This document shows, one piece after another, positions 43,428 through 51,916 of a stretch of 64,000 bases of DNA. This DNA is from Alistipes shahii WAL 8301. Lineage in GTDB: Bacteria; Bacteroidota; Bacteroidia; Bacteroidales; Rikenellaceae. The DNA lies in the NCBI RefSeq assembly GCF_025145845.1, contig NZ_CP102253.1:1736001-1800000 (forward strand), given 5' to 3'. How positions within the stretch are numbered: the stretch's first letter is position 1; each line of letters begins with the position of its first letter. The notes beneath the pieces are model-generated. The model ran no database searches, had not been told where the DNA came from, and saw nothing but the letters and a program-made list of their open reading frames with translations. The translations under genes and the position numbers were made by a program.

Positions 43428-44348
43428 TCATAACGAGCCGTTCACGGCTCTGATGAAAATGTCGTTCATCGAGGGGATGATCTCGCGGAACGAACGCAGT
43501 TCGACGGCGTCGTTGACCGCGCTGATGACCCCGCGCACGTCGGTGTCGCTCTCGACGTGGAGCTTGAGCGTCCGGTAGACCGACTCCTCCTGCGTGCCGT
43601 CGAGGATTTCGCAGCGGCCCGCGACGGCCTGCCGCAGGGTCTGCTCCTCGCCGCGGTAGGCCACTTCGAAGATGTTGGAGCCGTGGCGGCGGCGGATTTC
43701 GTCGACCTCGCCCGAGAGGATGTTGCGCGATTTGTTGATCAGCGTGATGTGGTCGCAGATCTCCTCCACCGAAGACATGTTGTGCGTCGAGAAGATGATC
43801 GTCGCGCCCTTGTCGCGCAGCGCCAGGATTTCGTCTTTCAGCAGATTGGCGTTGATCGGGTCGAAGCCCGAGAACGGCTCGTCGAAGATCAGCAGCTCGG
43901 GTTCGTGCAGGATCGTGACGATGAACTGCACCTTCTGGGCCATGCCTTTCGAAAGTTCCTCCACTTTCTTGTCCCACCACTCCTGGATGCCGAACCGGAC
44001 GAACCACTGCTTCAGCCGCACGACGGCTTCGCGGCGCGAAAGGCCCTTGAGACGGGCGAAGAAGACGGCCTGTTCGCCGACCTTCATCTTCTTGTAGAGA
44101 CCCCGTTCCTCGGGCAGATAGCCGATGCGGTAGATGTCGTCGGGAGCGATCTCCCGGTCGCCGAACAGCACGCGGCCCGCGTCGGGCGCCGTGATGCGGT
44201 TGATGATGCGGATCAGGGTCGTCTTGCCGGCTCCGTTGGGTCCGAGCAGTCCGTAGACCGAACCTTTGGGGATGGCGAGCGATACGTCGTCGAGCGCCGT
44301 GTGCGAAGCGTAGCGTTTGGTGACGTGTTCTACTGTGAGTAAATCCAT
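43428..44348 (-). CDS. ABC transporter ATP-binding protein, NatA type
   Basis: 306 aa. Walker A is GPNGAGKTT, the signature is ELSKGMAQKVQF, Walker B is LLIFDEPFSGFDP, and the switch His is in IIFSTHNM. The C-terminal 85 residues form the extra domain common in NatA-like exporters (DUF4162-like). It powers the membrane protein encoded downstream. Promoter elements upstream (44385-44414) match well, so natA-natB form a two-gene operon. Confidence 0.95.
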   Translation of the reverse strand: MDLLTVEHVTKRYASHTALDDVSLAIPKGSVYGLLGPNGAGKTTLIRIINRITAPDAGRVLFGDREIAPDDIYRIGYLPEERGLYKKMKVGEQAVFFARLKGLSRREAVVRLKQWFVRFGIQEWWDKKVEELSKGMAQKVQFIVTILHEPELLIFDEPFSGFDPINANLLKDEILALRDKGATIIFSTHNMSSVEEICDHITLINKSRNILSGEVDEIRRRHGSNIFEVAYRGEEQTLRQAVAGRCEILDGTQEESVYRTLKLHVESDTDVRGVISAVNDAVELRSFREIIPSMNDIFIRAVNGSL

Positions 44349-44384
44349 AGTCGCTGATGTTTTGTTTTTGGATCGTTACGGCGA

Positions 44385-44414
44385 CAAATATAGGAACAAA
44401 TTTTGAATATCAAA
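44385..44414 (-). promoter_or_regulatory. Promoter for the NatAB-type operon
   Basis: Minus-strand TTTG (complement of 44411-44414), an 18-bp spacer, and TATATTTG (TAnnTTTG, complement of 44385-44392). The spacing is one less than the commonest 19. The ATG lies 36 bp beyond. Confidence 0.6.
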
Positions 44415-44805
44415 AAATATTTATCGTTTTTCGATAAAGTTTTTCGAATGTCTCTTTGCAGGACATTCGTATGGCGGGCGGGACCCCATGCAGGGGTTAT
44501 GATCCGGTTCGCAGGACGACGGGGCGGACGGGGCTTTCGGATCGGCGGGAGAGGCGTCGGGCGGGTTTCGGAGATGGCGAATTTCATCCCGGGGAGCTGC
44601 CGGGAGGCGGAAATTTCCGGTGTCGGAATGCGGGCGGTGTCGAGAATCGGTTTCGGTTTTGGCCGGGGGGGGTGTTCTTCGGGTTTCGTCGGTTTGGTTT
44701 GTTCGGGCGGGCGGTTTTGCCCGTTAATCGGGGACCTCGCCTGTATATAGTACGAAAAAAGACCCCGGCATACGTAACGGACACTGCGATTTTTTATCCG
44801 GGAGT
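44415..44805. other. Long intergenic stretch, no supported gene
   Basis: The first part is AT-rich and holds two perfect hairpins (TATCG/CGATA at 44422-44436; CGAATGTC/GACATTCG at 44445-44469). From about 44470 to 44730 the plus strand is strikingly G/T-rich and C-poor, with several G runs. Open frames here (44403-44750 plus; 44330-44812 minus) have low-complexity translations (Gly/Arg or Pro/Lys) and no family match. I see no RNA gene. Confidence 0.6.
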
Positions 44806-44836
44806 GTTGCATTTGCGCGAAAATTCGTTACATTTG
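44806..44836 (+). promoter_or_regulatory. Promoter for the glycerophosphodiesterase operon
   Basis: GTTG at 44806-44809 (one mismatch to TTTG), a 19-bp spacer, then TACATTTG (TAnnTTTG) at 44829-44836. It gives a leader of about 115 nt before the ATG at 44957. Confidence 0.6.
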
Positions 44837-44956
44837 TACGGGCCTTCGGACGATTTCGGTTTTCGTTCGCAGAAAATAGGGCCGGGTGGGTGTTCCGCAT
44901 GGTTTTGCGGAGCGCTGTTTTATGTACCTTATTTAACCCAATTTAAATTTCTAAAA

Positions 44957-45871
44957 ATGAAAAAACTGCTGATCCTTTTCGCCTGCCTTCCCCTGCTCGG
45001 GGCCTGCACGCAAACCGAACCGGTTTCCGGAAACCGCGCTGCGGCGATCGTCGCCGAAATCCACAACCCCCGCTCCAAAAACGTCGTCGTGGCTTCGCAC
45101 CGGGGCGACTGGCGCAACTACCCCGAGAACTCGATCGCCGCCATCGAATCGGTGATCGGCATGGGCGTGGACATCATGGAGCTGGACCTGAAACTCACGA
45201 AGGACAGTGTGCTGGTGCTTTGCCACGACCGGACGATCGACCGCACGACTTCGGGCAAGGGCCGCGTCTGCGACATCACCTACGACTCGATCCGGCGGTG
45301 CGTGCTGAAGACGGGCCACGGCGTGAAGACGACGCACCGTATGCCGACGCTCCGCGAGGCGCTGGAGGTGTGCAAGGACCGGATCGTGGTCAATGTCGAC
45401 CAGGGTTACGAGTACTACGACCTGGTGCTGGCCGTCACGGAGGAGCTGGGCGTCACGGACCAGATTCTGATCAAGGGCAAGCGCAGCACGGATGCCGTGG
45501 CCGCGAAGTTCGCCGAGCATCCGCGCAACATGATGTACATGCCGATCATCGACATCCTCAAGCCGCAGGGCAGGGCGCTTTTCGCCGAGTATCAGGAAAA
45601 GGGCATCGCGCCGCTTGCCTACGAGGTCTGCTGGAACAAATACACCCCCGAGGTGAAGGAGTGCATGGACAAGGTCGTGGCGGGCGGCTCGAAACTGTGG
45701 GTCAACTCGCTCTGGGCCTCGCTCTGCGGCGGGCTGGACGACGATGCGGCCTTCGGCGGAGACCCGGCGGAAGTCTACGGGAAGCTGGTCGACATGGGGG
45801 CCACGATGATCCAGACGGACCGTCCCGAACTGCTGATATCCTACCTCCGCTCGCGCGGGCTGCATAATTAA
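44957..45871 (+). CDS. Glycerophosphodiester phosphodiesterase lipoprotein
   Basis: 304 aa. The ATG at 44957 gives MKKLLILFACLPLLGAC, a lipoprotein signal. GDPD barrel motifs include VVASHRGDWRNYPENSIAAI (HRG plus the metal-binding Glu in PEN), GVDIMELDLKLTKD (ExD metal site), VLCHDRTIDRTTSGKG (catalytic His) and MIQTDRPELLISYL near the end. It hydrolyses glycerophosphodiesters to glycerol-3-phosphate and an alcohol, in the periplasm. The next gene, 9 bp on, is a GlpT-like antiporter that could import the product, so the pair makes a salvage route. Longer frame starts upstream lack a signal and were rejected. Confidence 0.93.
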   Translation: MKKLLILFACLPLLGACTQTEPVSGNRAAAIVAEIHNPRSKNVVVASHRGDWRNYPENSIAAIESVIGMGVDIMELDLKLTKDSVLVLCHDRTIDRTTSGKGRVCDITYDSIRRCVLKTGHGVKTTHRMPTLREALEVCKDRIVVNVDQGYEYYDLVLAVTEELGVTDQILIKGKRSTDAVAAKFAEHPRNMMYMPIIDILKPQGRALFAEYQEKGIAPLAYEVCWNKYTPEVKECMDKVVAGGSKLWVNSLWASLCGGLDDDAAFGGDPAEVYGKLVDMGATMIQTDRPELLISYLRSRGLHN

Positions 45872-45880
45872 GGAGCTGCA

Positions 45881-47251
45881 ATGAACCGCATTTCCCGCTT
45901 CTACCGCATCAGCGCCCCCGCTCCCGCCCGGGAGATGGACGAGGCCGCCCGCGACAAATACTACCGCCGCCTGCGCATGCAGGCCTTCATCGCCGCCACG
46001 CTCGGTTACAGCCTCTACTACGTCTGCCGGACGAGCCTCAACGTGATGAAGAAACCGATTCTCGACAGCGGCTCGCTGGACGCCTCGCAGCTGGGCGTTA
46101 TCGGCTCGGCGCTGCTGTTCGCCTATGCCATCGGCAAATTCGTCAACGGATTCATCGCCGACTACTGCAACATCAAACGCTTCATGGCCACCGGCCTGAT
46201 CGTCTCTGCGGCGGCCAACATGCTGATGGGCGTGCTGGGGCTGATGCACTCGGTCATCCCCACGGCCGTGATCTTCATCGCGTTCGCCGTGATGTGGGGC
46301 CTGAACGGCTGGTCGCAGTCGATGGGCGCCGCCCCGGCGATCATCTCGCTCTCGCGCTGGTATCCGCTGAAAGAGCGGGGGACCTACTACGGTTTCTTCT
46401 CGGCGAGCCACAACCTCGGGGAGTTCTTCTCGTTCCTGTTCGTGGGTTCGATCGTGACCTTCGCAGGCTGGCAGGCGGGCTTCTTCGGCTCGGCGATAGC
46501 CGGGGCCATCGGCGTGGTCGTGATCCTGCTGATGCTGCACGACACCCCGGAATCGAAGGGTCTGCCTCCGGTGGAGGCGCTGGCGCACGAGAAACCGGCG
46601 GCCTCGGCCGACAAGTCGGTGAAGGAGATTCAGAAGCAGGTGCTGCGCACCCCCGCGGTATGGATTCTTGCCGCTGCGAGCGCCTTCATGTATATCTCGC
46701 GCTACGCGATCAACGGCTGGGGCGTGCTGTTCCTGCAGGAGGCGAAGGGTTTTTCGGACGTCGAGGCGATCTCGGTGGTCTCGATCAACGCGCTGCTGGG
46801 CATTCTCGGCACGGTGCTCTCGGGGTGGTTCTCGGACAAGCTTTTCAAGGGCGACCGGAAGGTTCCGGCGCTGATTTTCGGCGTGCTGAACGCCGCGGCG
46901 CTGGCGCTGTTCTTCTACGGAGGCAACGCCATGTGGGTCAACGTGCTGTCGATGGTGCTGTTCGGCATCGCCATCGGCGTGCTGATCTGCTTCCTGGGGG
47001 GTCTGATGGCCGTCGACATCGTGCCGCGGAAGGCTACGGGCGCCGCGCTGGGCGTCGTGGGGATGACTTCCTATATCGCTGCGGGCATTCAGGACGTGGC
47101 GAGCGGCTGGCTGATCGACTCCAACATCACCGTTGCCGCCGACGGGGTGAAACACTACGATTTCGGCCCTGTGGCGATCTTCTGGCTTGCGGCGGCGGTC
47201 ATCTCGTTCCTGCTGCCGCTGTTGAACCGCGGCAAGGTCAAGGAGTTTTAG
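45881..47251 (+). CDS. Major facilitator organophosphate:phosphate antiporter, GlpT/UhpT-like
   Basis: 456 aa with about 12 membrane segments. YYVCRTSLNVMKKP resembles the first-helix region of GlpT/UhpT where an Arg binds phosphate, and the second conserved Arg is in AAASAFMYISRYAINGW, helix 7. GLNGWSQSMGAAPAIISLSRWYPLKERGTYYGFFSASHNLGE is the family signature around helices 4-5. It likely takes up glycerol-3-phosphate, or another sugar phosphate, in exchange for phosphate. Co-transcribed with the phosphodiesterase gene, which supports glycerol-3-phosphate as substrate (inference). Confidence 0.92.
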   Translation: MNRISRFYRISAPAPAREMDEAARDKYYRRLRMQAFIAATLGYSLYYVCRTSLNVMKKPILDSGSLDASQLGVIGSALLFAYAIGKFVNGFIADYCNIKRFMATGLIVSAAANMLMGVLGLMHSVIPTAVIFIAFAVMWGLNGWSQSMGAAPAIISLSRWYPLKERGTYYGFFSASHNLGEFFSFLFVGSIVTFAGWQAGFFGSAIAGAIGVVVILLMLHDTPESKGLPPVEALAHEKPAASADKSVKEIQKQVLRTPAVWILAAASAFMYISRYAINGWGVLFLQEAKGFSDVEAISVVSINALLGILGTVLSGWFSDKLFKGDRKVPALIFGVLNAAALALFFYGGNAMWVNVLSMVLFGIAIGVLICFLGGLMAVDIVPRKATGAALGVVGMTSYIAAGIQDVASGWLIDSNITVAADGVKHYDFGPVAIFWLAAAVISFLLPLLNRGKVKEF

Positions 47252-47271
47252 AAAACCCGGAACAGATTCGA

Positions 47272-47308
47272 AAAAAACGTTGCAGGGCCTTTGCCTGCAA
47301 CGTTTTTT
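47272..47308. terminator. Bidirectional terminator between convergent genes
   Basis: Stem AAAAAACGTTGCAGG (47272-47286) with CCTGCAACGTTTTTT (47294-47308), 7-nt loop. A-run on one side and T-run on the other let it stop both the antiporter transcript and the minus-strand gene ending at 47331. Confidence 0.88.
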
Positions 47309-47330
47309 CGTTTGTGCGGAGCGGACCGCT

Positions 47331-47729
47331 TTATCGGTCGACGCCCTGTTTTCCCTGCTCCGCAGGCCGGACGGTGATGATGCTGTCGACGACGAACTTC
47401 GTGAAGCCCCGCCAGGGCAGCGCCCCGAAATACTCCTTATAGTGCAGTTCGAGCGTCTTTCCCCCTTGCAGCATCAGCTCGCGCGCCAGCGCTTCGTTCT
47501 CGACCGAGAACTCGAACTCGTAGGACTGGATCGACCCGGCGGCTTTCGAGCGGATGCCGGTCTGGATCAGTTTGCCTTCGTAGGTCTTGAAAAGCACGCC
47601 CTTGTAGACGACGTAGTTCAGTTCTCCGCTCTTGACGCCCTCGCCGAAGACGAAGAAGAACCGGAAGTAGGCAGCCGCCGCCAGCACGGCGGCAATCGTT
47701 ATCGTAATCAGTACCCAATGCTTTCTCAT
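47331..47729 (-). CDS. Membrane-anchored protein of unknown function (132 aa)
   Basis: The ATG at 47729 gives MRKHWVLITITIAAVLAAAAYF, an N-terminal membrane anchor or signal without a lipobox. The rest (FGEGVKSGELNYVVYKG, FKTYEGKLIQTGI, YEFEFSVENEALARELMLQGGKTLELHYKEYF) looks like a small beta-rich domain, conserved in Bacteroidota as I recall, where it is sometimes labelled a 6-phosphogluconate dehydrogenase by mistake; no NADP-binding motif is present. A -7 element TATCTTTG lies at 47773-47766. Function unknown. Confidence 0.75.
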   Translation of the reverse strand: MRKHWVLITITIAAVLAAAAYFRFFFVFGEGVKSGELNYVVYKGVLFKTYEGKLIQTGIRSKAAGSIQSYEFEFSVENEALARELMLQGGKTLELHYKEYFGALPWRGFTKFVVDSIITVRPAEQGKQGVDR

Positions 47730-47765
47730 GGTTTTCGTGCGCCGGTTTTGTCCGTGCCCTCGTCG

Positions 47766-47773
47766 CAAAGATA
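47766..47773 (-). promoter_or_regulatory. Candidate -7 element for the small membrane protein gene
   Basis: Minus-strand TATCTTTG (TAnnTTTG), 37 bp upstream of the ATG at 47729. No clear -33. Confidence 0.45.
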
Positions 47774-47828
47774 AGCATTAAATCGTGCCGCCGTGCATTT
47801 TCCGCACGCGGGTTTCCGGGCTTTTTCG

Positions 47829-47836
47829 TATATTTG
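47829..47836 (+). promoter_or_regulatory. Candidate -7 element for the histidine kinase operon
   Basis: TATATTTG (TAnnTTTG) ends 5 bp before the GTG at 47842. A start about 5-8 nt downstream of the element would give an almost leaderless message. This favours GTG 47842 over the ATG at 47785, which lies upstream of the element. Confidence 0.45.
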
Positions 47837-47841
47837 GGCCT

Positions 47842-50292
47842 GTGAAGGAGTCGAAATTCGTCAAAACGAAGATCGTGGCGGGCTATCTCCTGCTGATTGC
47901 GGTCTGTATTCTCTCGGTGGGCTACGTCTACCGGGTGGCGGTCCGTTTTTCGGCGCCCGACCGCAGTTACGCCCTGCTGCATACCAAGCGCAGCGCCGTC
48001 AACCGGACCCTCTACCACCTCTACCAGGCCGAAAGCTACGGGCAGCTGATGATCGCCGGATACGCCTCTTACGAGGCGCGTTACAGACGGGAACTGCGTA
48101 CCGTGCGGGCCTCGATCGACTCGCTCCGGGCGCTGACCGTCGGCGGGGATTCGTTGCAGACGATGCGTCTGGACAGCATCACGCGGCTGATCGCCGACAA
48201 GGAGCGCCGCACGGTGAGCCTGCGCCGTTCGATCCGCGCCGGGGCCACGGCGGGCCTGCTGGACAAGAACATCCGCAGTCTGATCGGTCCCCGGGAGGCC
48301 GTCGTGGCCGATACGATCCCGTTCCGCAGCATCGTGCGGCAGGACACGACGGCCGTGCCGCGTGCCAAACGCCGCTTTTTCCAGCGGCTGGGCGATCTGT
48401 TCAGTCCCCCGGAGGCCGATTCGAGCCTCGTGATCTCGCGCCGCGAGACCATCGCCCCGGTCATCCCCGTCGACGCGGTGAAGGACACCATCGTGCTGGT
48501 GCTGCAAGCCTTGCAGGACAGCGTCACGAGCAACCGGCAGGGCATCTACGACCATGCGTGGCAGGAGGGGCTGCGGTTGAGTTACAGCAACGAACTGGTC
48601 AATACGAAGATATACCGCCTGATCATGGACTTCGAGGCCGAGGACACGGCCTACCTGATGCAGCGTATCGAGCGCAACGAGGCTTTCCGCAGGCGGTCGT
48701 CGCGCATCCTGGGCGGCGTGGCCATCGGGGCCGTGGTGCTGATGCTCCTGTTCGTCGGGATGCTTTGGCGCGACATCAATCGCAGCAACCGCTACCGCCG
48801 CGAGCTGGAGCGCGCCAACCGCGACAAGGAGTCGCTGCTGGAGGCGCGCGAGAAGCTGATGCTGGCCATCACGCACGACATCAAGGCCCCGCTGGGATCG
48901 GTGATGGGCTATATCGACCTGCTTGCGCGGCTGACGGGCGACAAGCGGCAGGAACTCTACCTGCGCAACATGAAAGGGTCGTCGGAACACCTGCTGGCGC
49001 TGGTCAACAGTCTGCTGGATTTCTACCGGCTGGATATTAACAAGATCGAGGTTTGCTGCGTGGCGTTCAGTCCCGCGCAGCTGTTCGAAAACATCCGTGC
49101 GGGATTTGCCGCCGCGGCCGCCGCAAAGGGGTTGGAACTGCGTCTGGAGGCCGAACCGGCCGCCGCGGGAGAGGTGTCGGGCGATGCGCTCCACATCCGT
49201 CAGATCGCCGACAACTTGATTTCCAACGCCTTGAAATTCACCGACGAGGGGTCGGTGACGCTCCGCGTGGACGTGGTGCGGGGGCGGCTGGTCTTCTCGG
49301 TGCGCGACACGGGCCGCGGCATCGGCCGCGAGGAGAGGGAACGCATCTTCGCCGAGTTCGTGCGTTTGAGTTCGGCGCAGGGAGTCGACGGATTCGGGTT
49401 GGGGCTGTCGATCGTCGACCGTCTCGTGAAGTTGTTGGACGGTACGATTTCGCTCGAAAGCCGTCTCGGAGAGGGGAGCAAATTCATCGTGTCGGTCCCC
49501 GTCGGCGAAGCGGCGGCCGAGAGTGCGGCTGCCGGAGCCGAAGAGTCTGCGCCCCAGGCGGGACTGCGCGTGCTGCTGGTCGATGACGATCCCCTGCAAC
49601 TCGAAATGACCGCCGCGATGTGCCGCCGTGCCGGGGTCGGATGCGAGAGCTGCCAATATCCCGAGTATGTCGCCAAACTCGTCGGCGAGAGCCGTTTCGA
49701 TTTGGTGCTGACCGATTTGCAGATGCCGTCGGCCGACGGGTTCGGCGTGCTGGAGGCGGTGCGCGGGGTCGATCCCGGGCTGAAAGTGGTCGCCGTGTCG
49801 GCGCGCGGGGACCTGGGCGCTGCGGATTTCGCGGCCCGGGGGTTTGCGGGGTGCCTCCGCAAGCCGTTCACTTACAGCGAACTGGTGGCGGCGATACGGG
49901 CGGCCTGCGGCAGCGGGGAGATCGTCCCGCAGGGCGGGGACCCGGAGATCCCGTCGGCGGACGGGGCCGATTTTACGGCCCTGACGGCTTATGCCGGGGA
50001 CGATCCCGAGGCGGCGCGAAGCATCCTGCGCTCGTTTGCCGAACAGACGGCGGGAAATTGCGCGGAGCTTGAAAGGGCGCTCGGCGAGGGGGATGTCGCG
50101 ACGGTGAAGACGCTGGCGCACAAGATGCTGCCGATCTTCACGATGCTCGGGGCGGCGGAGGTCGCCGAGACGCTGCGCCGGGGCGAGACGTGCGAAGGGC
50201 CGTTGCCGGAGGCCCTTTGCGGCGAACTGCGTGCGGCGGCGGGAAAAATCCGCGCGATTGTCGCGGAAGCTGAAAAAACGCTATCTTTGTGA
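47842..50292 (+). CDS. Hybrid sensor histidine kinase with receiver and HPt domains
   Basis: 816 aa from GTG 47842. Membrane segment 1 (about 10-32), a periplasmic helical sensor with no known fold (about 33-285), membrane segment 2 (about 290-312), then HisKA with His345 in AITHDIKAPLGSVMGYID, HATPase (DNLISNALKF, GVDGFGLGLSIVDRL), a receiver with Asp625 in VLTDLQMPSADG, and a C-terminal HPt with His760 in TLAHKMLPIFTMLGA. All relay residues are present, so a His-Asp-His-Asp relay to the next gene product is expected. Stop codon and the regulator gene are separated by 5 bp. Confidence 0.93.
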   Translation: MKESKFVKTKIVAGYLLLIAVCILSVGYVYRVAVRFSAPDRSYALLHTKRSAVNRTLYHLYQAESYGQLMIAGYASYEARYRRELRTVRASIDSLRALTVGGDSLQTMRLDSITRLIADKERRTVSLRRSIRAGATAGLLDKNIRSLIGPREAVVADTIPFRSIVRQDTTAVPRAKRRFFQRLGDLFSPPEADSSLVISRRETIAPVIPVDAVKDTIVLVLQALQDSVTSNRQGIYDHAWQEGLRLSYSNELVNTKIYRLIMDFEAEDTAYLMQRIERNEAFRRRSSRILGGVAIGAVVLMLLFVGMLWRDINRSNRYRRELERANRDKESLLEAREKLMLAITHDIKAPLGSVMGYIDLLARLTGDKRQELYLRNMKGSSEHLLALVNSLLDFYRLDINKIEVCCVAFSPAQLFENIRAGFAAAAAAKGLELRLEAEPAAAGEVSGDALHIRQIADNLISNALKFTDEGSVTLRVDVVRGRLVFSVRDTGRGIGREERERIFAEFVRLSSAQGVDGFGLGLSIVDRLVKLLDGTISLESRLGEGSKFIVSVPVGEAAAESAAAGAEESAPQAGLRVLLVDDDPLQLEMTAAMCRRAGVGCESCQYPEYVAKLVGESRFDLVLTDLQMPSADGFGVLEAVRGVDPGLKVVAVSARGDLGAADFAARGFAGCLRKPFTYSELVAAIRAACGSGEIVPQGGDPEIPSADGADFTALTAYAGDDPEAARSILRSFAEQTAGNCAELERALGEGDVATVKTLAHKMLPIFTMLGAAEVAETLRRGETCEGPLPEALCGELRAAAGKIRAIVAEAEKTLSL

Positions 50293-50297
50293 AGCCT

Positions 50298-51656
50298 ATG
50301 GAAGAGCGGATTCTGATTGTCGACGACGATATTACTTTTGCCCTGATGCTGCGCACGTGGCTCTCGAAACGCGGTTTCGGAGTCGGGACCGCCTCGTCGG
50401 TGGCGGCGGCGCGCACGGCTCTTGAGGCGGGAGGCTTCTCGCTCGTGCTGAGCGACATGCGCCTGCCGGACGAGGACGGCATCGCCCTGCTGCAATGGAT
50501 GGCGGGAGCGGGTGTCGCGGCGCCGGTGATCGTGATGACGAGTTACGCCGAAATCCAGAACGCCGTGCGGTGCATGAAGCTCGGCGCACGCGACTATGTG
50601 GCCAAACCGGTGAATCCCGACGAACTGCTGAAAAAGATCCGTGAAGCGTTGGATGTTCCGGCGGCGCCGGCCGCGAAATCCGCTTCGAAGCCCGCGCCGC
50701 GTGCGGCCGGGAGCTTTTCGGAGCAGCCGCTCAACTACATCGAGGGCCGCAGCGACGCCGCCCGGCAGTTGTACGAACACATCCGGCTGGTGGCCCCGAC
50801 CAATATGTCGGTGCTGGTCAACGGTGCGAGCGGCACGGGCAAGGAGCATGTGGCGCAGTTGATCCACCGGGAAAGCAAGCGGGCCGGAAAGCCCTTCGTG
50901 GCGGTCGACTGCGGGGCCATTCCCCGCGATCTGGCGGCTTCGGAGTTTTTCGGTCATGTCAAGGGGGCCTTCACGGGGGCTTTGGCCGACAAGACGGGCG
51001 CTTTCGAGGCGGCCGACGGAGGCACGCTGTTTCTCGACGAAGTAGGGAACCTGGGTTACGAAACGCAGGTACAGCTGCTGCGCGCCCTGCAGGAGCGGCG
51101 TATCCGTCCCGTCGGCAGTAACCGCGAGATTCCCGTCGACATCCGTCTCGTGGCCGCGACCAACGAGGACCTCGAAGCGGCCATCGCGCGCGGGACGTTC
51201 CGCGCCGACCTGTACCACCGCATCAACTCCTTCACGCTGCGTATGCCCTGCCTGCGGCAGATGCGCGGGGATATTCCGCTCTTCGCCGACTTCTTTCTCG
51301 ACCAGGCCAACCGGGAGCTGGACAAGCGGATCGTCGGGTTCGACGCCGCGGTCGCCGCGGCCCTTGCCGCCTATGACTGGCCGGGGAACCTGCGGCAGCT
51401 GAAAAACGCGGTGATGTCGGCGACGCTGCTCGCCGCGGGCGAGTACATCACCTGCCGCGACCTGCCGGCCGAAGTCACCGGAGGTCCGGCGGAACCTGCG
51501 GAGGCGCCTCTTTCGCTGCGCGATCCCGCTTCCGAGGAGGAGCAGATCCGCCGCGCCCTCGCAACGGCGGGCGGCAACAAGTCGCAGGCCGCCAAACTGC
51601 TCGGCATCGACCGCAAAACGCTCTACAACAAACTCCATCTTTACGGTATCGAATAG
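50298..51656 (+). CDS. NtrC-family sigma-54-dependent response regulator
   Basis: 452 aa from ATG 50298; a GTG at 50289 overlapping the kinase stop is an alternative. Receiver (about 1-115) with Asp53 in LVLSDMRLPDEDG, AAA+ domain (about 150-380) with Walker A NGASGTGKEH, the sigma-54 contact loop GAFTGA at 223-228, Walker B GGTLFLDEVG and WPGNLRQLKN, and a Fis-type helix-turn-helix at the C-terminus (GGNKSQAAKLLGIDRKTLYNKL). It should activate sigma-54 promoters when phosphorylated by the upstream hybrid kinase. The sigma-54-like promoter 170 bp downstream of its stop is the obvious local target. Confidence 0.96.
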   Translation: MEERILIVDDDITFALMLRTWLSKRGFGVGTASSVAAARTALEAGGFSLVLSDMRLPDEDGIALLQWMAGAGVAAPVIVMTSYAEIQNAVRCMKLGARDYVAKPVNPDELLKKIREALDVPAAPAAKSASKPAPRAAGSFSEQPLNYIEGRSDAARQLYEHIRLVAPTNMSVLVNGASGTGKEHVAQLIHRESKRAGKPFVAVDCGAIPRDLAASEFFGHVKGAFTGALADKTGAFEAADGGTLFLDEVGNLGYETQVQLLRALQERRIRPVGSNREIPVDIRLVAATNEDLEAAIARGTFRADLYHRINSFTLRMPCLRQMRGDIPLFADFFLDQANRELDKRIVGFDAAVAAALAAYDWPGNLRQLKNAVMSATLLAAGEYITCRDLPAEVTGGPAEPAEAPLSLRDPASEEEQIRRALATAGGNKSQAAKLLGIDRKTLYNKLHLYGIE

Positions 51657-51697
51657 GAGGCTTCCCGCCTGTCCCGTTCCGGTTTCCGGACGGCCGT

Positions 51698-51757
51698 TCC
51701 ACACTCCGGCTGTGGAATTTTTCCACACTTTCTGTCCCGTCTCCACATTTTTCCACA
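51698..51757. promoter_or_regulatory. Clustered TTCCACA motifs, putative enhancer sites for the NtrC-type regulator
   Basis: TTCCACA occurs at 51698-51704, 51721-51727 and 51751-51757. The middle copy forms a perfect inverted repeat with TGTGGAA at 51711-51717 (3-bp centre). An extra CCACA lies at 51743-51747. The cluster lies 69-128 bp upstream of the sigma-54-like -24 element, a normal distance for activator sites. Confidence 0.6.
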
Positions 51758-51825
51758 CCTTCTCCGATTTTTAGCGCAATGGCGTTTGCGTTGGAAATCT
51801 GTTTGTTGCGTGTTTTGCGCCGTTG

Positions 51826-51840
51826 TGGCACTTCGCTTGA
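51826..51840 (+). promoter_or_regulatory. Sigma-54-type promoter
   Basis: TGGCAC, 5 bp, TTGA: it matches TGGCAC-N5-TTGC with one change (C to A in the -12 GC). GG to GA spacing is the required 10 bp. Start of transcription expected near 51852, about 65 nt before the ATG at 51917. Confidence 0.65.
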
Positions 51841-51916
51841 ACTTTCAGAAGTCAGAACGCGAGTAAGACGACCCGCTAACGAAAGAATGAAGTTCAACCA
51901 TTTAAATTTTAAAGCT

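Noticed and set aside
44330..44812. Open minus-strand frame upstream of the ABC ATPase gene (and 44403-44750 on the other strand)
   Set aside because: Low-complexity translations in a skewed intergenic region, overlapping promoter elements; no signal peptide or family.
47331..47729. 6-phosphogluconate dehydrogenase
   Set aside because: This label is sometimes carried by such small Bacteroidota proteins, but the sequence has a membrane anchor and no NADP-binding or catalytic motif, and is far too short.
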